Numbered from the stretch's first letter, positions 1 to 9,371 are shown. The stretch is DNA of 64,000 nucleotides from Fodinibius salsisoli (GCF_026229185.1 NZ_JAGGJA010000003.1:1-64000), one strand, 5' to 3'. The notes: generated by a model from the sequence alone, not told the origin. Numbers and translations are program-made.

Positions 1-55
1 TAACATCTAACTTAAACTCTTTGCTGAAGCTACGTCGGGTTTGTTTGTTACTCAT
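1..55 (-). mobile_element. IS3-family transposase OrfA, N-terminal 18 codons (runs off the window)
   Basis: Reading leftward from the ATG at 55-53, the frame encodes MSNKQTRRSFSKEFKLDV, which matches the typical start of IS3-family OrfA (helix-turn-helix transposase subunit, 'RRxFSxEFKLxxV'). The rest lies outside the window. The end of the element should lie between about 56 and 118, directly against the truncated VKOR gene. The short segments TAGA...CGGTTAAG are loosely shared with the IS3 remnant at 4449-4548, but I could not define clear inverted repeats. Confidence 0.7.
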
Positions 56-97
56 GATCTATTAGGTATAAATTAACAGCCACAATCTATGACTTAA

Positions 98-1637
98 CCG
101 GGTGTCTACCAAAATGTAGCAACTCCAAGTATCGCGGATACTTTGGAACGGCTGGGTATCAATTACAAAGCAGCTCGTATAAAAAAAGAAGATCTCGATA
201 GGGTGGAATCCCCCTACCTGTTTTGGTCTGATGAAGACAGCAGGGAGCCTATCATTGTCAGGGGACAGCGAAACTTCCCTGTCAATGGGAGGCAGGACCC
301 GCGTGACAAAGGGGCCGGAGAACAGGCTATCATACTAAAAGCCGAACCGACCGATACCATTGGCGACCCGAAAAATGAAAAGCAACGGGCAAATGAAACG
401 TTTCAGCGGGTCATGACTGGTATTTTGTTGACAGCTCTGATCGGACTTATACTTTTGACTAGCATTCCAGCTATGTCATGGATGTATGGATTCCTCCTTC
501 TTACGGCACTTGGAGGAACGACCACAGGTTACCTGCTTATTGCTAAGGATATTGGGATTACCTACGATCGGGTGGAAGCATTCTGTAATACCGGACGGAA
601 GACCAACTGTGACAGGATTCTAAGTTCTGAGGAGGCAAATATATTCGGTGGGATCACCCTCTCTGATGCAGCGTCAAGTTACTTCCTGTTTCAGACATTG
701 ATGATTGGTCTGTTTATACCATTATCTGGTAGTATAGTCTCTTATTATGGAGTCCTAGCTTTGCTGAGTGTACTCGCTATTCCCGCAGTTATTTACTCAT
801 TTTATTATCAGAAGGTAAAGGCTGAAACTTGGTGTCGTTTGTGTCTTATTGTGGATGGGATCCTAATCATTCAGGCAGCTCTTTTTGGCTATATGTACAG
901 CGAAGGAATGATTTCTTTTGAAATTATTAGTACATCGTCTGTTATCTTGACACTATTCCTGGTTGCGGTCATTGGTACTGGTAAAAAATATCCTTAAGAA
1001 CGCTGAAAAATCCGAACGTAAGGAAATAATGGCCAATCGGATCAAATATAATCCGGATGTATTTACCAGCTTATTATTCCAACAAGATCGCGTGGATACC
1101 ACACCATTCAGGCAGGAAATGATTATCGGAAACCCGCAGGCGCCGGTGCGAATTCTCATGGCGGCCAGTTTGAGTTGTGGACCATGCCGGGACGGATTTA
1201 ATCAAACTTCAGATTTAGTATCTATTTATCCTGAGAAAGTTAGCTTACTCCTTCGTTTCGGAGAAAGTGGGGAAGAAAAGGATGATACTAATATTCTGTC
1301 AAACAGTAATTATATGATTGCTTATTGGCAGAAGCATATTCAAGGTCTACCGGATGAGTCGGACCAAACTGAACAATTGTTATTCAACTGGTATAATAAA
1401 TCTGATATGGATTTAGAGTTATTTAAGCAACAGTATCCAATGGCCCAAGTACAAAAAAAGTTCGGCCTAACTTCAAAACACTCCCAATGGATGAATAAAG
1501 CTGGTATAAAAGCAACTCCGACGTTTTATATTAATGGTTATAAGCTGCCACGAGAGTATCAGATTGAAGATCTAATGGGAATGATACCATCACTTGCTGA
1601 GGAGTTTGTACAAGAAAAAATGCTCAACAAAAAATAG
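98..1637 (+). pseudogene. C39-like / VKOR / DsbA-like disulfide-forming fusion, 5'-truncated and frameshifted
   Basis: The open frame starts right after a TAA at 95-97 with no proper start (TTG at 143 is the first candidate). Its first residues (PSIADTLERLGIN) resemble the end of the C39-like peptidase domain that precedes VKOR in Bacteroidota bacteriocin loci. A VKOR membrane domain follows, with four or five hydrophobic segments, the loop CNTGRKTNCD and the CRLC redox pair. The frame breaks at the A6 run 983-988. Removing one A joins it to a DsbA/thioredoxin-like domain with SCGPC and the cis-Pro motif ATPTF. The intact protein would oxidise exported Cys-rich peptides, fitting the Cys-rich peptide gene just downstream. 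The missing 5' end is most simply explained by the IS3 element at 1-55. Individual fragments might still be made. Confidence 0.75.
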
Positions 1638-1753
1638 TTGCAACGGAGCAAGAAATTGTACCGATCATAGATCAGGAACAATCGGGGATGAGATAATTTC
1701 TCTTCCCTTAAAAATTAATAAGCAAATCAAAATTTCAAGAATAGGAGAATATT

Positions 1754-1987
1754 ATGAAGAAAGGAATCTTTAATTTTACAAATTTGGGTCAAGCGTTAGG
1801 CCGTTCTGAAATGAAGAAGCTGATGGCTGGGAGTGGAGATGGAGAATATAACCATGTAAGATGTTGTAAAGATGGTACATGCAGTTGTTGTCATCAATAT
1901 GTATATGGTTGTGCATACTATAATGGATGCGAATCGGGCTGGACATGTGATGATGCAAGCTTATCTGAGTGTGGTACTATGTGCTGA
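1754..1987 (+). CDS. Cys-rich secreted peptide precursor with GG-type leader (peptide 1)
   Basis: A 77-residue precursor. The leader ends in LGRSEMKKLMAGSG, the Bacteroidota form of a double-glycine leader cleaved by C39-peptidase ABC exporters; cleavage is expected after Gly-Ser. The core that follows has about 48 residues with ten cysteines, several as CC or CxCC pairs, plus many Gly and Tyr. An even Cys number fits disulfide bonding by the VKOR/DsbA gene just upstream. The start at 1754 gives the leader its expected length. A stem-loop and a propeller lipoprotein gene follow. The core matches no family I recognise; it could be a bacteriocin, signal peptide or metal-binding peptide. Confidence 0.75.
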   Translation: MKKGIFNFTNLGQALGRSEMKKLMAGSGDGEYNHVRCCKDGTCSCCHQYVYGCAYYNGCESGWTCDDASLSECGTMC

Positions 1988-2018
1988 GAATCGTGAATTA
2001 ATAAAGCTAGGTAAGTTA

Positions 2019-2070
2019 TATAGCAGGCATTATGTATCTAAAGTTCATATTGCCTGCTATACTCATTTTT
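2019..2070 (+). terminator. Stem-loop after peptide 1 gene
   Basis: An 11-bp perfect stem, TATAGCAGGCA (2019-2029) with TGCCTGCTATA (2051-2061), is followed by CTCATTTTTG. It lies between the peptide gene and the start of the propeller gene at 2124. It looks like a partial terminator or mRNA-stabilising hairpin that would make the peptide more abundant than the downstream lipoprotein. Confidence 0.65.
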
Positions 2071-2123
2071 GTTTACGACGAGTGTTACTATTATTGATAA
2101 TATATTTACATCCTATATTATAT

Positions 2124-3284
2124 ATGAGAGTTAATATGATTTTATATCGTCGACAATTTTATTCAGACTCTTTACTGTTAATTGTTGCCTTTTTTATTGT
2201 ATTTGTAAGTTGCAATAATGAGTCATCAGATAAATCTAGATATAGCGATATAGAGGTTTCTATTATTGAATCATATGAAAAATTTGATTTGAGGAAGAAC
2301 AAGTTAAAGTTACCGGTCAGAATTAAGTATGACGGAGAGAATGATCATCTTTTAGCCTTTGATCTCGCTCAACAAAAAGTACTAGAAATAAATAATAATG
2401 GGGAAGTTGTTGTTAAATACGGTGGAAAAGGGCGTGGACCTGGAGAACTGCAGGCAGTTGAAAATTTTTATATCACGGAGGATCATCTTTATATAGTAGA
2501 TAGGTCTCTTTATTTAATAAATAAGTATGATAGAAAAGGAAACTATATTTCTTCCCTAGACTATGGTGAACTCATTTTAAATGAAGAATATAATAATGGT
2601 AAACTCCCCTCTCCACCCGCACTTCATGACAATTATAATGAACCGTTTATAACACTCAGTGGGAAAGTATTGCTTCCCTCTCATACCCAAGGTCAGTCAC
2701 TCTATCAATTGTTTGACTGGCATGGAAATCATTTGGCAAACATTGGGGAAATACCTGAAAACTTTGAGCCCATAATTGAAGATCAGGAAATTCAATTTGC
2801 TCTTGAAAATAGGAAAATCCCCGCACGAGACTTGCATAGAGTATTTCCTATAAATGATCAAACAAACTCCAATGAATTGTTCCTGATATACAGTTCGATT
2901 TCGAAAATTGCTAAATATGATCTTTCAGGTAAGAAAATATGGGAGCGTGAAATATCGTTAACTCCGGAAGTTGATTCCCTTGTAATTGATTTAGCCCATG
3001 TAATTATGAAAAGATCAGATCATTTGTTACCAGTCCGAAACTATGTGAGTGGGACAAATAGTCCAAATGGTGATCTATACCTAGTTACATATACGAACCA
3101 TTTTGCTCCTGTCCCTAACCGTCCAGTATGGATACATCAATTCAGCCCAAAAGGAAAATTAATTCAAAGGTATAAAATAATATCTGATAATGACCTCTCC
3201 TACTATTTGGATATTGACTTCAACAAGAATCGTATTTATACACCTTTATTCAATGGGACTGGCATTAGGGCGTATAACTTTTAA
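2124..3284 (+). CDS. 6-bladed beta-propeller lipoprotein (propeller 1)
   Basis: About 386 residues. I chose the ATG at 2124 because it places a basic N-terminus (LYRRQF) before a hydrophobic stretch and a lipobox ending FVSC; the frame is open far upstream but overlaps the peptide gene there. The family motif GGKGRGPGELQAV is present near residue 110, followed by blade-like repeats such as LYIVDRSLYLINKYDRKGN. These proteins are surface or periplasmic lipoproteins of unknown role (BF3164/6-bladed beta-propeller group). It follows the peptide 1 gene after a stem-loop, as in the other cassettes here. I infer a function linked to the peptide (immunity, reception or sequestration) from the recurring pairing only. 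Confidence 0.75.
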   Translation: MRVNMILYRRQFYSDSLLLIVAFFIVFVSCNNESSDKSRYSDIEVSIIESYEKFDLRKNKLKLPVRIKYDGENDHLLAFDLAQQKVLEINNNGEVVVKYGGKGRGPGELQAVENFYITEDHLYIVDRSLYLINKYDRKGNYISSLDYGELILNEEYNNGKLPSPPALHDNYNEPFITLSGKVLLPSHTQGQSLYQLFDWHGNHLANIGEIPENFEPIIEDQEIQFALENRKIPARDLHRVFPINDQTNSNELFLIYSSISKIAKYDLSGKKIWEREISLTPEVDSLVIDLAHVIMKRSDHLLPVRNYVSGTNSPNGDLYLVTYTNHFAPVPNRPVWIHQFSPKGKLIQRYKIISDNDLSYYLDIDFNKNRIYTPLFNGTGIRAYNF

Positions 3285-3329
3285 ATATTGAATATAGTAT
3301 TCTTCCTCTAATAATTGTTAATTAAAATC

Positions 3330-4448
3330 ATGGGCAGTTTTAAAATTTACCGTCAGTACGACGCCTTGGACTGCGGTCCTACCTGTCTGCGCATGGTGGC
3401 CAAGCATTACGGGCGAAGCTATACCATGGAGACCCTGCGCAACCGGAGCGGCATCAATCGTGAAGGGGTGTCACTTCTCGGTATCAGTGAGGCGGCCGAG
3501 AGTATTGGTTTCCGAACGGTGGGTGCCAAGATTACCTGGCAGCAGCTGAAGGAACAGGCTCCGCTGCCTTGCATCGGGTACTGGGATCAAGAGCACTTCG
3601 TGGTGGTGTATCGTATTAAGCGCGACAAAGTTTATATCGCTGATCCGGCGAAGGGAAAGGTAAGCTTGCCAAAAAAAGATTTTCTGCAACATTGGTTGAA
3701 TGCAAAGACGAACGGTGAACGTACCGGTATAGCGCTTTTGTTGCATACCACCCCGAAATTTTATGAGCTGGATGATGAAGAGGCGGGACAGATGAATTTC
3801 AGCCTGCTGGTTCAGTATGTCATGCCATACAAAAAATTGTTGTTTCAACTGGCGCTGGGGCTGGCGGCCGGCAGCATACTGCAGCTTATTTTCCCATTCC
3901 TCACCCAGGCGGTGGTGGACATTGGAATTCAGACCCGCGATCTGAATTTTATTTACATTATTCTGGCCGCACAGATCATGCTTTTTGCGGGTCGCACGGG
4001 GGTGGAGTTTATCCGTTCGTGGATACTATTGCATATGAGCACCCGCATTAATATCTCTATTCTATCGGATTTCCTAATTAAGCTGATGAAGTTGCCGATG
4101 GAGTTTTTCGATACGAAGATGACCGGGGATATCATGCAACGGATGGAGGATCACCGACGGATTCAGGATTTTCTGACCAACCAGACGCTTAGCACGCTCT
4201 TTTCATTTATGAACTTGCTGGTGTTTTCCCTGGTACTGGCCTATTATCATATGCTGATCTTTACAGTCTTCTTAATTAGCAGCGTCCTCTATGTGGGTTG
4301 GGTGCTGGTATTTTTGAAAAACGCCGAGAGCTCGACTACCAGCGGTTCGGTATTTCTTCCAACGACCAAAGCAAGGTCATTCAGCTCATCCAGGGAATGC
4401 AGTCCATTAAGCTCAATACCTGTGAGCGGCAAAAACGCTGGGAATGGA
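3330..4448 (+). pseudogene. C39-peptidase ABC exporter (bacteriocin type), frameshifted and C-terminally truncated
   Basis: The start at ATG 3330 gives MGSFKIYRQYDALDCGPTCL, the canonical C39 peptidase N-terminus with its catalytic Cys; the catalytic His and Asp are in HFVVVYRI and IADPAKG. Transmembrane segments of the ABC permease follow (from about residue 165). The frame breaks at the A5 run 4317-4321: one extra A would restore FLKKRRELDYQRFG...SIKLNTCERQKR. The sequence then runs directly into the end of an IS3 transposase (4449 on), so the last permease helices and the whole nucleotide-binding domain are lost (about 375 of some 730 residues remain). An intact copy would cleave GG leaders and export the peptides encoded around it. 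Confidence 0.85.
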
Positions 4449-4548
4449 AATACGATTATAACCACAACCGACCCCACAAATCGCTGGGGTACAAAACACC
4501 GGTAGAACTACTACCTTAACCGAAACCCTCTACTTTTGAGTGGTCCGA
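4449..4548 (+). mobile_element. IS3-family transposase remnant (OrfB C-terminus and end)
   Basis: Codons in frame with the second half of the exporter read YDYNHNRPHKSLGYKTPVEL and stop at 4519. The YNxxRPHxSLGYxTPxE signature is the C-terminus of IS3-family OrfB (DDE integrase). About 30 bases after the stop (CTCTACTTTTGAGTGGTCC) are probably part of the element's right end. The rest of the element is gone, so the insertion was followed by a deletion that fused exporter and transposase. Confidence 0.8.
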
Positions 4549-4600
4549 AATATGGGGAAGCTTACAATTTGCTTGACCTTAATATAGAATATTAGTTGAT

Positions 4601-5839
4601 ATGTTTAAGAAAAACTGTGATAACTTTATATACTGCTTTAATTCATTTTTTGAACAAAAAAGTATCAGTTTTTTATTGTGTCTCAGTATTTTGTTTATGT
4701 TAACTGAGTGTACTAAGGAAAAACAAGAACAGACTGCAGGACCCGACTCCCTGTCCCCACACTTTGAGGAGGAATTGCTTATTGATGATGAGCAAAACTC
4801 AGAAGAACCCTTGCTGGTATCTCCAGCGGGAGTAAGGACCGACAGGGTAGGGAATATCTATATTGCAGATCGTAAACAATCTGCGGTACAGGTATTTGAT
4901 GCGGATGGAAACTTCCTGCGTTCTATTGGAAGAGCGGGAGCTGGACCAGGGGAATTTGGCGTTATCAATGCGATCGAAATAAATAATAAGCAGGAGTTAA
5001 TGACTATTGATGCCAATAACAAACGGGTCACACGCTTTTCGAATACCGGTGAGGTACTATCGAACTATGCACCTGCAGAAGGAGAAATGATATGGTCTCA
5101 ATATTTTCGTCAGCTGGATAAGCAGCACTATTTATTGCTCCATAAAGAGCGCGAAATTCCCGGCACAAAGGAACAGGAAGAGCTCTTTAGACAATCCACA
5201 CTATTTCATCTCTATGATAGTACTTTTACACATACTGCTTCATTTGGACGTATTGATAGCATGATGAATTTGCCGGGCGATTTTACGAAACTATATGCAA
5301 ATACGGTTAACTCAGGTCATTTTTGGCCTGACGAAGAGGGTAATATATGGTATGCTCCTCCTCTTTATGCAGGTCGCCTGTTCAAGTATCGGGCAGGAGT
5401 TAAGGGGTGGACGTTAGCTCAAACCCTTCGGGGCCATCTACTTCCTGGAAAACCGTTAGAGATTGATTCCGACAGGGAAGGAAACATGACAATAGTGGTA
5501 TATACAGATGAAAGAACAAAATCAGTCTCGGCTTATCTTAAAAGTGAAAGTTTGGGCATATTTGAAATGAATGATGGACGATTGATCCATTTGAGTTCGC
5601 AGCTACAGAATGGCAAGAGAAAGACGGTGGTAGAAGTTTTTAATGAGGAAGGAAAGTTAGAAGGTGTCGGACTATTGGAAAAATTTACATTTGCAGGAAC
5701 AGAACAAAAAGCATTGATAACGAATATCTGGAAAGACAAGGATGATAGATTTTATATCATCGATAAGCGAGATGTACCGGTCGTACGAGTCGGCCGTATA
5801 GAGGGGGTAATAGCAAGGAAAACTACAACAAAGAATTAA
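4601..5839 (+). CDS. 6-bladed beta-propeller lipoprotein (propeller 2, NHL-like)
   Basis: 412 residues. A hydrophobic segment (residues about 23-36) ends in a lipobox LTEC, so the N-terminus is probably a lipoprotein signal, although about 20 residues longer than usual; a later start is possible. NHL/6-bladed-propeller features include GVRTDRVGNIYIADR, GAGPGEFGVI near residue 110 and EIDSDREGN. It is the only propeller gene here without its own peptide gene directly upstream: its upstream neighbour is the exporter/IS3 fusion, so a peptide gene may have been lost with the IS3 deletion. Its function is unknown. Confidence 0.7.
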   Translation: MFKKNCDNFIYCFNSFFEQKSISFLLCLSILFMLTECTKEKQEQTAGPDSLSPHFEEELLIDDEQNSEEPLLVSPAGVRTDRVGNIYIADRKQSAVQVFDADGNFLRSIGRAGAGPGEFGVINAIEINNKQELMTIDANNKRVTRFSNTGEVLSNYAPAEGEMIWSQYFRQLDKQHYLLLHKEREIPGTKEQEELFRQSTLFHLYDSTFTHTASFGRIDSMMNLPGDFTKLYANTVNSGHFWPDEEGNIWYAPPLYAGRLFKYRAGVKGWTLAQTLRGHLLPGKPLEIDSDREGNMTIVVYTDERTKSVSAYLKSESLGIFEMNDGRLIHLSSQLQNGKRKTVVEVFNEEGKLEGVGLLEKFTFAGTEQKALITNIWKDKDDRFYIIDKRDVPVVRVGRIEGVIARKTTTKN

Positions 5840-5871
5840 GCAAAAGGATTTTCTCTGAAGACGAAGAGCTT

Positions 5872-5901
5872 GCTTCCTCCCGAATCTTTTCGGGACGAAG
5901 C
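5872..5901. repeat. GC-rich hairpin downstream of propeller 2
   Basis: GCTTCCTCCCGAA (5872-5884) pairs with TTCGGGACGAAGC (5889-5901) with one C-C mismatch and a 4-base loop. No T-run follows, so it may be a REP-like palindrome or an mRNA 3' end structure. Similar CCCGA.../...TCGGG palindromes occur inside the 34533-34684 element. Confidence 0.5.
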
Positions 5902-5998
5902 GATAAGGGTTAACACAACTTGTCCCTTTCCTTTCCCAAATACTGTCGGGATGGGATAAATCAAGTCTAATCAAAAAATAAATAAAACAGTAAATATT

Positions 5999-6172
5999 AT
6001 GGATTCCCTAAATTTTGGACACCCACTCGGACGTTCGGAAATGAAAAAACTGATGGCCGGGAGTGGTAGTGCATCCTGTAATTCATCAGCACCGGATTGT
6101 CCAAATCAAAATCCCTGTGAGAAATGCGATGAATTGGGTCTATGTACATGTAGCCTCTGTTGCCTTGCATAA
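5999..6172 (+). CDS. Cys-rich secreted peptide precursor with GG-type leader (peptide 2)
   Basis: A 57-residue precursor encoded from ATG 5999. The leader MDSLNFGHPLGRSEMKKLMAGSG is almost identical in its last 13 residues to that of peptide 1, including the AGSG processing region. The core (about 35 residues) differs completely in sequence and has eight cysteines, ending CTCSLCCLA. Conserved leader plus variable Cys-rich core is the pattern expected for a family sharing one exporter. It is followed by a hairpin and propeller 3. The start has no clear Shine-Dalgarno sequence, which is normal in this phylum. Confidence 0.75.
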   Translation: MDSLNFGHPLGRSEMKKLMAGSGSASCNSSAPDCPNQNPCEKCDELGLCTCSLCCLA

Positions 6173-6194
6173 ATGTTGATGTCGAAACTCATCT

Positions 6195-6232
6195 CTTTAT
6201 AAAATAGGATTTTTAAGCTCTTATTTATAAAG
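6195..6232 (+). terminator. A/T-rich stem-loop after peptide 2 gene
   Basis: CTTTATAA at 6195 on pairs with TTATAAAG ending at 6232, with further imperfect pairing inside. It occupies the same place as the hairpins after the other peptide genes, between peptide and propeller. It is weaker than the others and lacks a clear T-run. Confidence 0.45.
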
Positions 6233-6267
6233 TTGAAGGTTGTAAACTTGAAAGTTTAAAATGATGA

Positions 6268-7401
6268 ATGGCTGACTTTAAGTGTATGTACTATTTAAAA
6301 ATTCAGCAGTATGGGTATCAAAGCTTTTGCTGGCGTGCAATATCTCAGCTGATGCTGCTTATTATGGTTATAGGGATGTTAACCGCTGGTTGTACTTCTC
6401 AAGAAAATATTGATCTTCTTCCTTTAGAAGAAAAGGAAGTCAGCGGGATGTCGTTACTGGTTCCGGGTGATTCTTTACAGGAAGTTCGAGCCCCCTCTGA
6501 GATAAAGGCCATATCCGATGGATTATTGGTATATGATTACGGACTCGAAAAAATCTTTAAACTTGATTCTGAAGGGAATGAACGGCTTTCCTTTGGCAGC
6601 AGAGGCCGGGGACCGGGAGAATTTCTTGATGTATTTAGCTTTTGGGAGTTCAGTGAGGGATATTGGATCTTTGATTACAGCAGTACTAAATTTATTGAAT
6701 ATGACCGTGAAGGAAATTGGCTGGAAGACCATCCCATAACCTTTGAGGGATTTCCCGATTCACCCACCAGAGTAGAAGTCATAAATCCACAGCAGTTTGT
6801 TATTGGATCCGGTGGAAAAAAGGGATCTTTGTTTACGCTGGTGGACATAAAAACAAAAGACATTCAACATTTTGGCAAATCAGTTAGTAAGTATGCTAAT
6901 TATAATCCCGAGGCAGCACGCAAAGCTATTTCTTCGGGCAGAATTCCGGCGGGCCAGCAAAACGAGGTACTCCTTGGAAGTAATCAGTCAGGCATCTTTT
7001 CCCTGCAGCAGACGACCGCTGTGCTGGAAAAATATTCCCATGACGGAGAGCTAATTTGGCAACAGGGCATTAAAATTCCTGCCATAGAAGATCTGTTTGA
7101 CCGGTTGTTCGAAGAGAACAGGAGGCGCATCAACAGGGATGATTTTCTCTTGGAGTTTATCTACGGCCGCAGGATGTCTGCCAACGAAAAAGGAGTCGCC
7201 ATCCTGCTCAATACCCTCGAAGACCAGCCGGTGACCGTGGCCTGGGTGCCGAATGACGGTCAGCAAGTTACGGCTGTTTCTTTCCCGGAAATGGATAACG
7301 ATTTGTTGGGCCTAACTTTTACCATATCCACAGATGGATCTTATATATATTTTTCCGATGCGCTGGATGGCGAGTTATATAGAGCAGAATGGCCTTTGTG
7401 A
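6268..7401 (+). CDS. 6-bladed beta-propeller lipoprotein (propeller 3)
   Basis: 377 residues as drawn. The N-terminal hydrophobic stretch LMLLIMVIGMLTAGC contains a good lipobox (Cys about residue 42), so the true start is probably internal to the first 25 residues. The family motif GSRGRGPGEFLDV follows near residue 110. It is the partner of peptide 2. The last 23 codons (7334-7401) are duplicated as an orphan fragment at 9304-9371, which marks this gene as one arm of a past recombination. No enzymatic motif is visible and the function is unknown. Confidence 0.75.
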   Translation: MADFKCMYYLKIQQYGYQSFCWRAISQLMLLIMVIGMLTAGCTSQENIDLLPLEEKEVSGMSLLVPGDSLQEVRAPSEIKAISDGLLVYDYGLEKIFKLDSEGNERLSFGSRGRGPGEFLDVFSFWEFSEGYWIFDYSSTKFIEYDREGNWLEDHPITFEGFPDSPTRVEVINPQQFVIGSGGKKGSLFTLVDIKTKDIQHFGKSVSKYANYNPEAARKAISSGRIPAGQQNEVLLGSNQSGIFSLQQTTAVLEKYSHDGELIWQQGIKIPAIEDLFDRLFEENRRRINRDDFLLEFIYGRRMSANEKGVAILLNTLEDQPVTVAWVPNDGQQVTAVSFPEMDNDLLGLTFTISTDGSYIYFSDALDGELYRAEWPL

Positions 7402-7797
7402 AATAACCCAAGGAGGGCAGCTACCGCTTGTAAGAAGCCATAGAATTTATGACAAAGGAGAAGATTGTATCGGGAAGATCTGGTTCCATACGCGTTCCTT
7501 CAGAATCAATGTAGGTTAAAGGTGATACTGTCTATTTTGCTTCTGGATTCACAGAGTACATTTATCGATTCCCTTTTACAATAATATTGCTCAACAGTTA
7601 GAATAAACTCCTAAACAGGTATAGCAGCAAAATGTTAAGATGATTTGTTAAGCGAAGAGCCACCAGGATTATTATTGTAGAAGTAATTGATCTACTATTA
7701 TTTACCATTTCCAATGGAAATGAGGGACATTAGATGACTTAGATTTTCCCTTCACACGCAGATTAAAAATCCAACATCTAATCAAATAGAGGAGATT
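7402..7797. other. Gene-less spacer upstream of peptide 3
   Basis: No credible reading frame was found in these 396 bases. A short palindrome CATTTCC-AAT-GGAAATG lies at 7706-7722, about 75 bases upstream of the peptide 3 start, and could be an operator. A GAGGAGA stretch lies just before the ATG at 7798. The rest is A/T-rich sequence, probably holding the promoter of the third cassette. Confidence 0.4.
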
Positions 7798-8024
7798 ATG
7801 AAAACACTTAACGTAATGGACATCAAAGAAGAGGATGTGCTAAATCGTGATGAAATGAAGAATGTTATAGCTGGGAGTGGGGAGGTAGCAGCGGTTGTCA
7901 GGTGTGTTATGATATAGCACAAGCATGCTATGCTGCTGTATGTTATGGACATTGTGGTAATACTTCTACTTGTGATCGACAACTTGAATGTTGCGTTGCT
8001 CAATGCTCTGGCATTACTTGCTAA
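7798..8024 (+). pseudogene. Cys-rich peptide precursor (peptide 3), leader and core in different frames
   Basis: The frame from ATG 7798 gives a leader ending LNRDEMKNVIAGSG, then runs out of frame and stops at 7917 after 39 residues. In the +2 frame, codons from 7884 to the TAA at 8022-8024 encode GSSGCQVCYDIAQACY... and continue to ...CSGITC, a 46-residue core with ten cysteines. Adding one G to the G4 run 7879-7882 joins leader and core as AGSG-GGSSGC. The core has the same style as peptides 1 and 2, so the break is a recent homopolymer slip, a sequencing error, or a phase-variable switch. A hairpin and propeller 4 follow. Confidence 0.75.
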
Positions 8025-8032
8025 ATATTAAA

Positions 8033-8069
8033 ATACCTGTAAATTTATTTAAAATGGATTTACAGGTAT
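8033..8069 (+). terminator. Stem-loop after peptide 3 gene
   Basis: A perfect 12-bp stem, ATACCTGTAAAT (8033-8044) with ATTTACAGGTAT (8058-8069), lies 8 bases after the peptide stop and 13 bases before the start of propeller 4. There is no T-run, so it may act as an RNA-stability or attenuation element rather than a full terminator. Confidence 0.6.
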
Positions 8070-8082
8070 AAGACATAATGTT

Positions 8083-9210
8083 TTGAAATTTTATTCAATA
8101 AAACGACTTATAGTAGTAATTCTATTATTCCAAATTATATCCTGCAAAAGAGAAACCCCATCTCAAGAAAAAACGACTGATCCCTATATAGAAAACCTTA
8201 AGAATAGATTTGCAGAGATAAGCGTTTCTTCTGAAAATATTCCCATATCATCTTCAATCCAACAACCTCACAGAGTCAAGGTTTTACAAAATAACGGTTA
8301 TTTGGTCGTAGTAGATGATGCAAATAAATCCATTATGCTGCTGAACAAAAAAGGTGAAGTTCTATCTACTGTGGGAAGGGAAGGGCGAGGTCCTGAAGAA
8401 TTTCTAAATATTACTCAACTTCATGTCAGCGACGATGGACGAATCTTTTTGTTAGATATGCTTTTATTCAGAATTACAGTTTATGAATTTTTTAATGACG
8501 AATTAAGGTATGTTGACACTTTTCCATATAAAAATCCCCCTAAACACTCTTTGCATAGCATTTATGTAACAGAAAAAGCTAATTACGGAGTATATAATCA
8601 AACGGAAGGATTCCAGACTCCGGATAATAGTTTTCTTCTTTACCGTCTTGATGAAGATTTTAATACCGAAGAACAACTTTTGGAGATACCTGGTAATAAG
8701 AGGCAAAAAGTTATTTATCCAGAGTTTACGTTGTATTTACCTAATATTTTTTTAAGCAATACTTTGTGGGATGTAGATGGAGATTGGTTTTATTACATGA
8801 TGTCATATCAATCATCTATTAACAAATACAACTTGAGGACTGGCGAGCATAAAGTGCTGAAATATGCCAAATTCCCTAAGCGGTTGAATAAACGCTATTA
8901 TTTAAGCTTCATGAAAGAACGTCTTGATTTAAATCAGGATGAACGACAGTTATCAGTATTAGAGAATAGTGAAAGGCTACCTTTATTTTCAGGACTTTGG
9001 GTACATGAAAATAAAATCATGCTGCGTATTTTTTATCCAGCAGAAGAAAATGGAATGATGATATATATCGATCAAAAGTCAGAAGAGATAAAATACATTA
9101 AAGCACCTCATGAGTTTTACCCCCTTGCCGGACATGATAATCGAATTTATGGCATTAATTTTAGAATTGATGATTACTATCAATTAATGTTTATTGACTT
9201 ACATTATTAG
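8083..9210 (+). CDS. 6-bladed beta-propeller lipoprotein (propeller 4)
   Basis: 375 residues from a TTG start at 8083; a nearby ATG at 8078 is out of frame and stops at once. The signal KFYSIKRLIVVILLFQIISC is a short lipoprotein signal with the lipobox at Cys 21, which supports this start. The motif GREGRGPEEFLNI near residue 105 places it in the same family as propellers 1-3. It is paired with peptide 3 across the hairpin at 8033-8069. No function is known. Sequence between blades differs strongly from the other propellers, so it is not a recent duplicate. Confidence 0.75.
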   Translation: MKFYSIKRLIVVILLFQIISCKRETPSQEKTTDPYIENLKNRFAEISVSSENIPISSSIQQPHRVKVLQNNGYLVVVDDANKSIMLLNKKGEVLSTVGREGRGPEEFLNITQLHVSDDGRIFLLDMLLFRITVYEFFNDELRYVDTFPYKNPPKHSLHSIYVTEKANYGVYNQTEGFQTPDNSFLLYRLDEDFNTEEQLLEIPGNKRQKVIYPEFTLYLPNIFLSNTLWDVDGDWFYYMMSYQSSINKYNLRTGEHKVLKYAKFPKRLNKRYYLSFMKERLDLNQDERQLSVLENSERLPLFSGLWVHENKIMLRIFYPAEENGMMIYIDQKSEEIKYIKAPHEFYPLAGHDNRIYGINFRIDDYYQLMFIDLHY

Positions 9211-9303
9211 TTAGATGAAAATAAAAGGTGTCTTATTGTTAATAATTTAAGGATAGTTTTCCATAAATTTTTAGAATGACAAGTAGATGTAATATATCTA
9301 CCA

Positions 9304-9371
9304 ATGGATCCTGCATATTTTTTTCCGATGCGCTGGATGGCGAGTTATACAGGGCAGAGTGGCCTTTGTGA
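9304..9371 (+). pseudogene. Orphan 3' end of a propeller gene (copy of the end of propeller 3)
   Basis: Bases 9304-9371 closely match 7334-7401, the last 23 codons and stop of propeller 3 (FSDALDGELYRAEWPL versus FPMRWMAS in the shifted reading). The similarity stops abruptly on both sides. It is a scar of duplication or recombination, not a gene. Confidence 0.7.
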
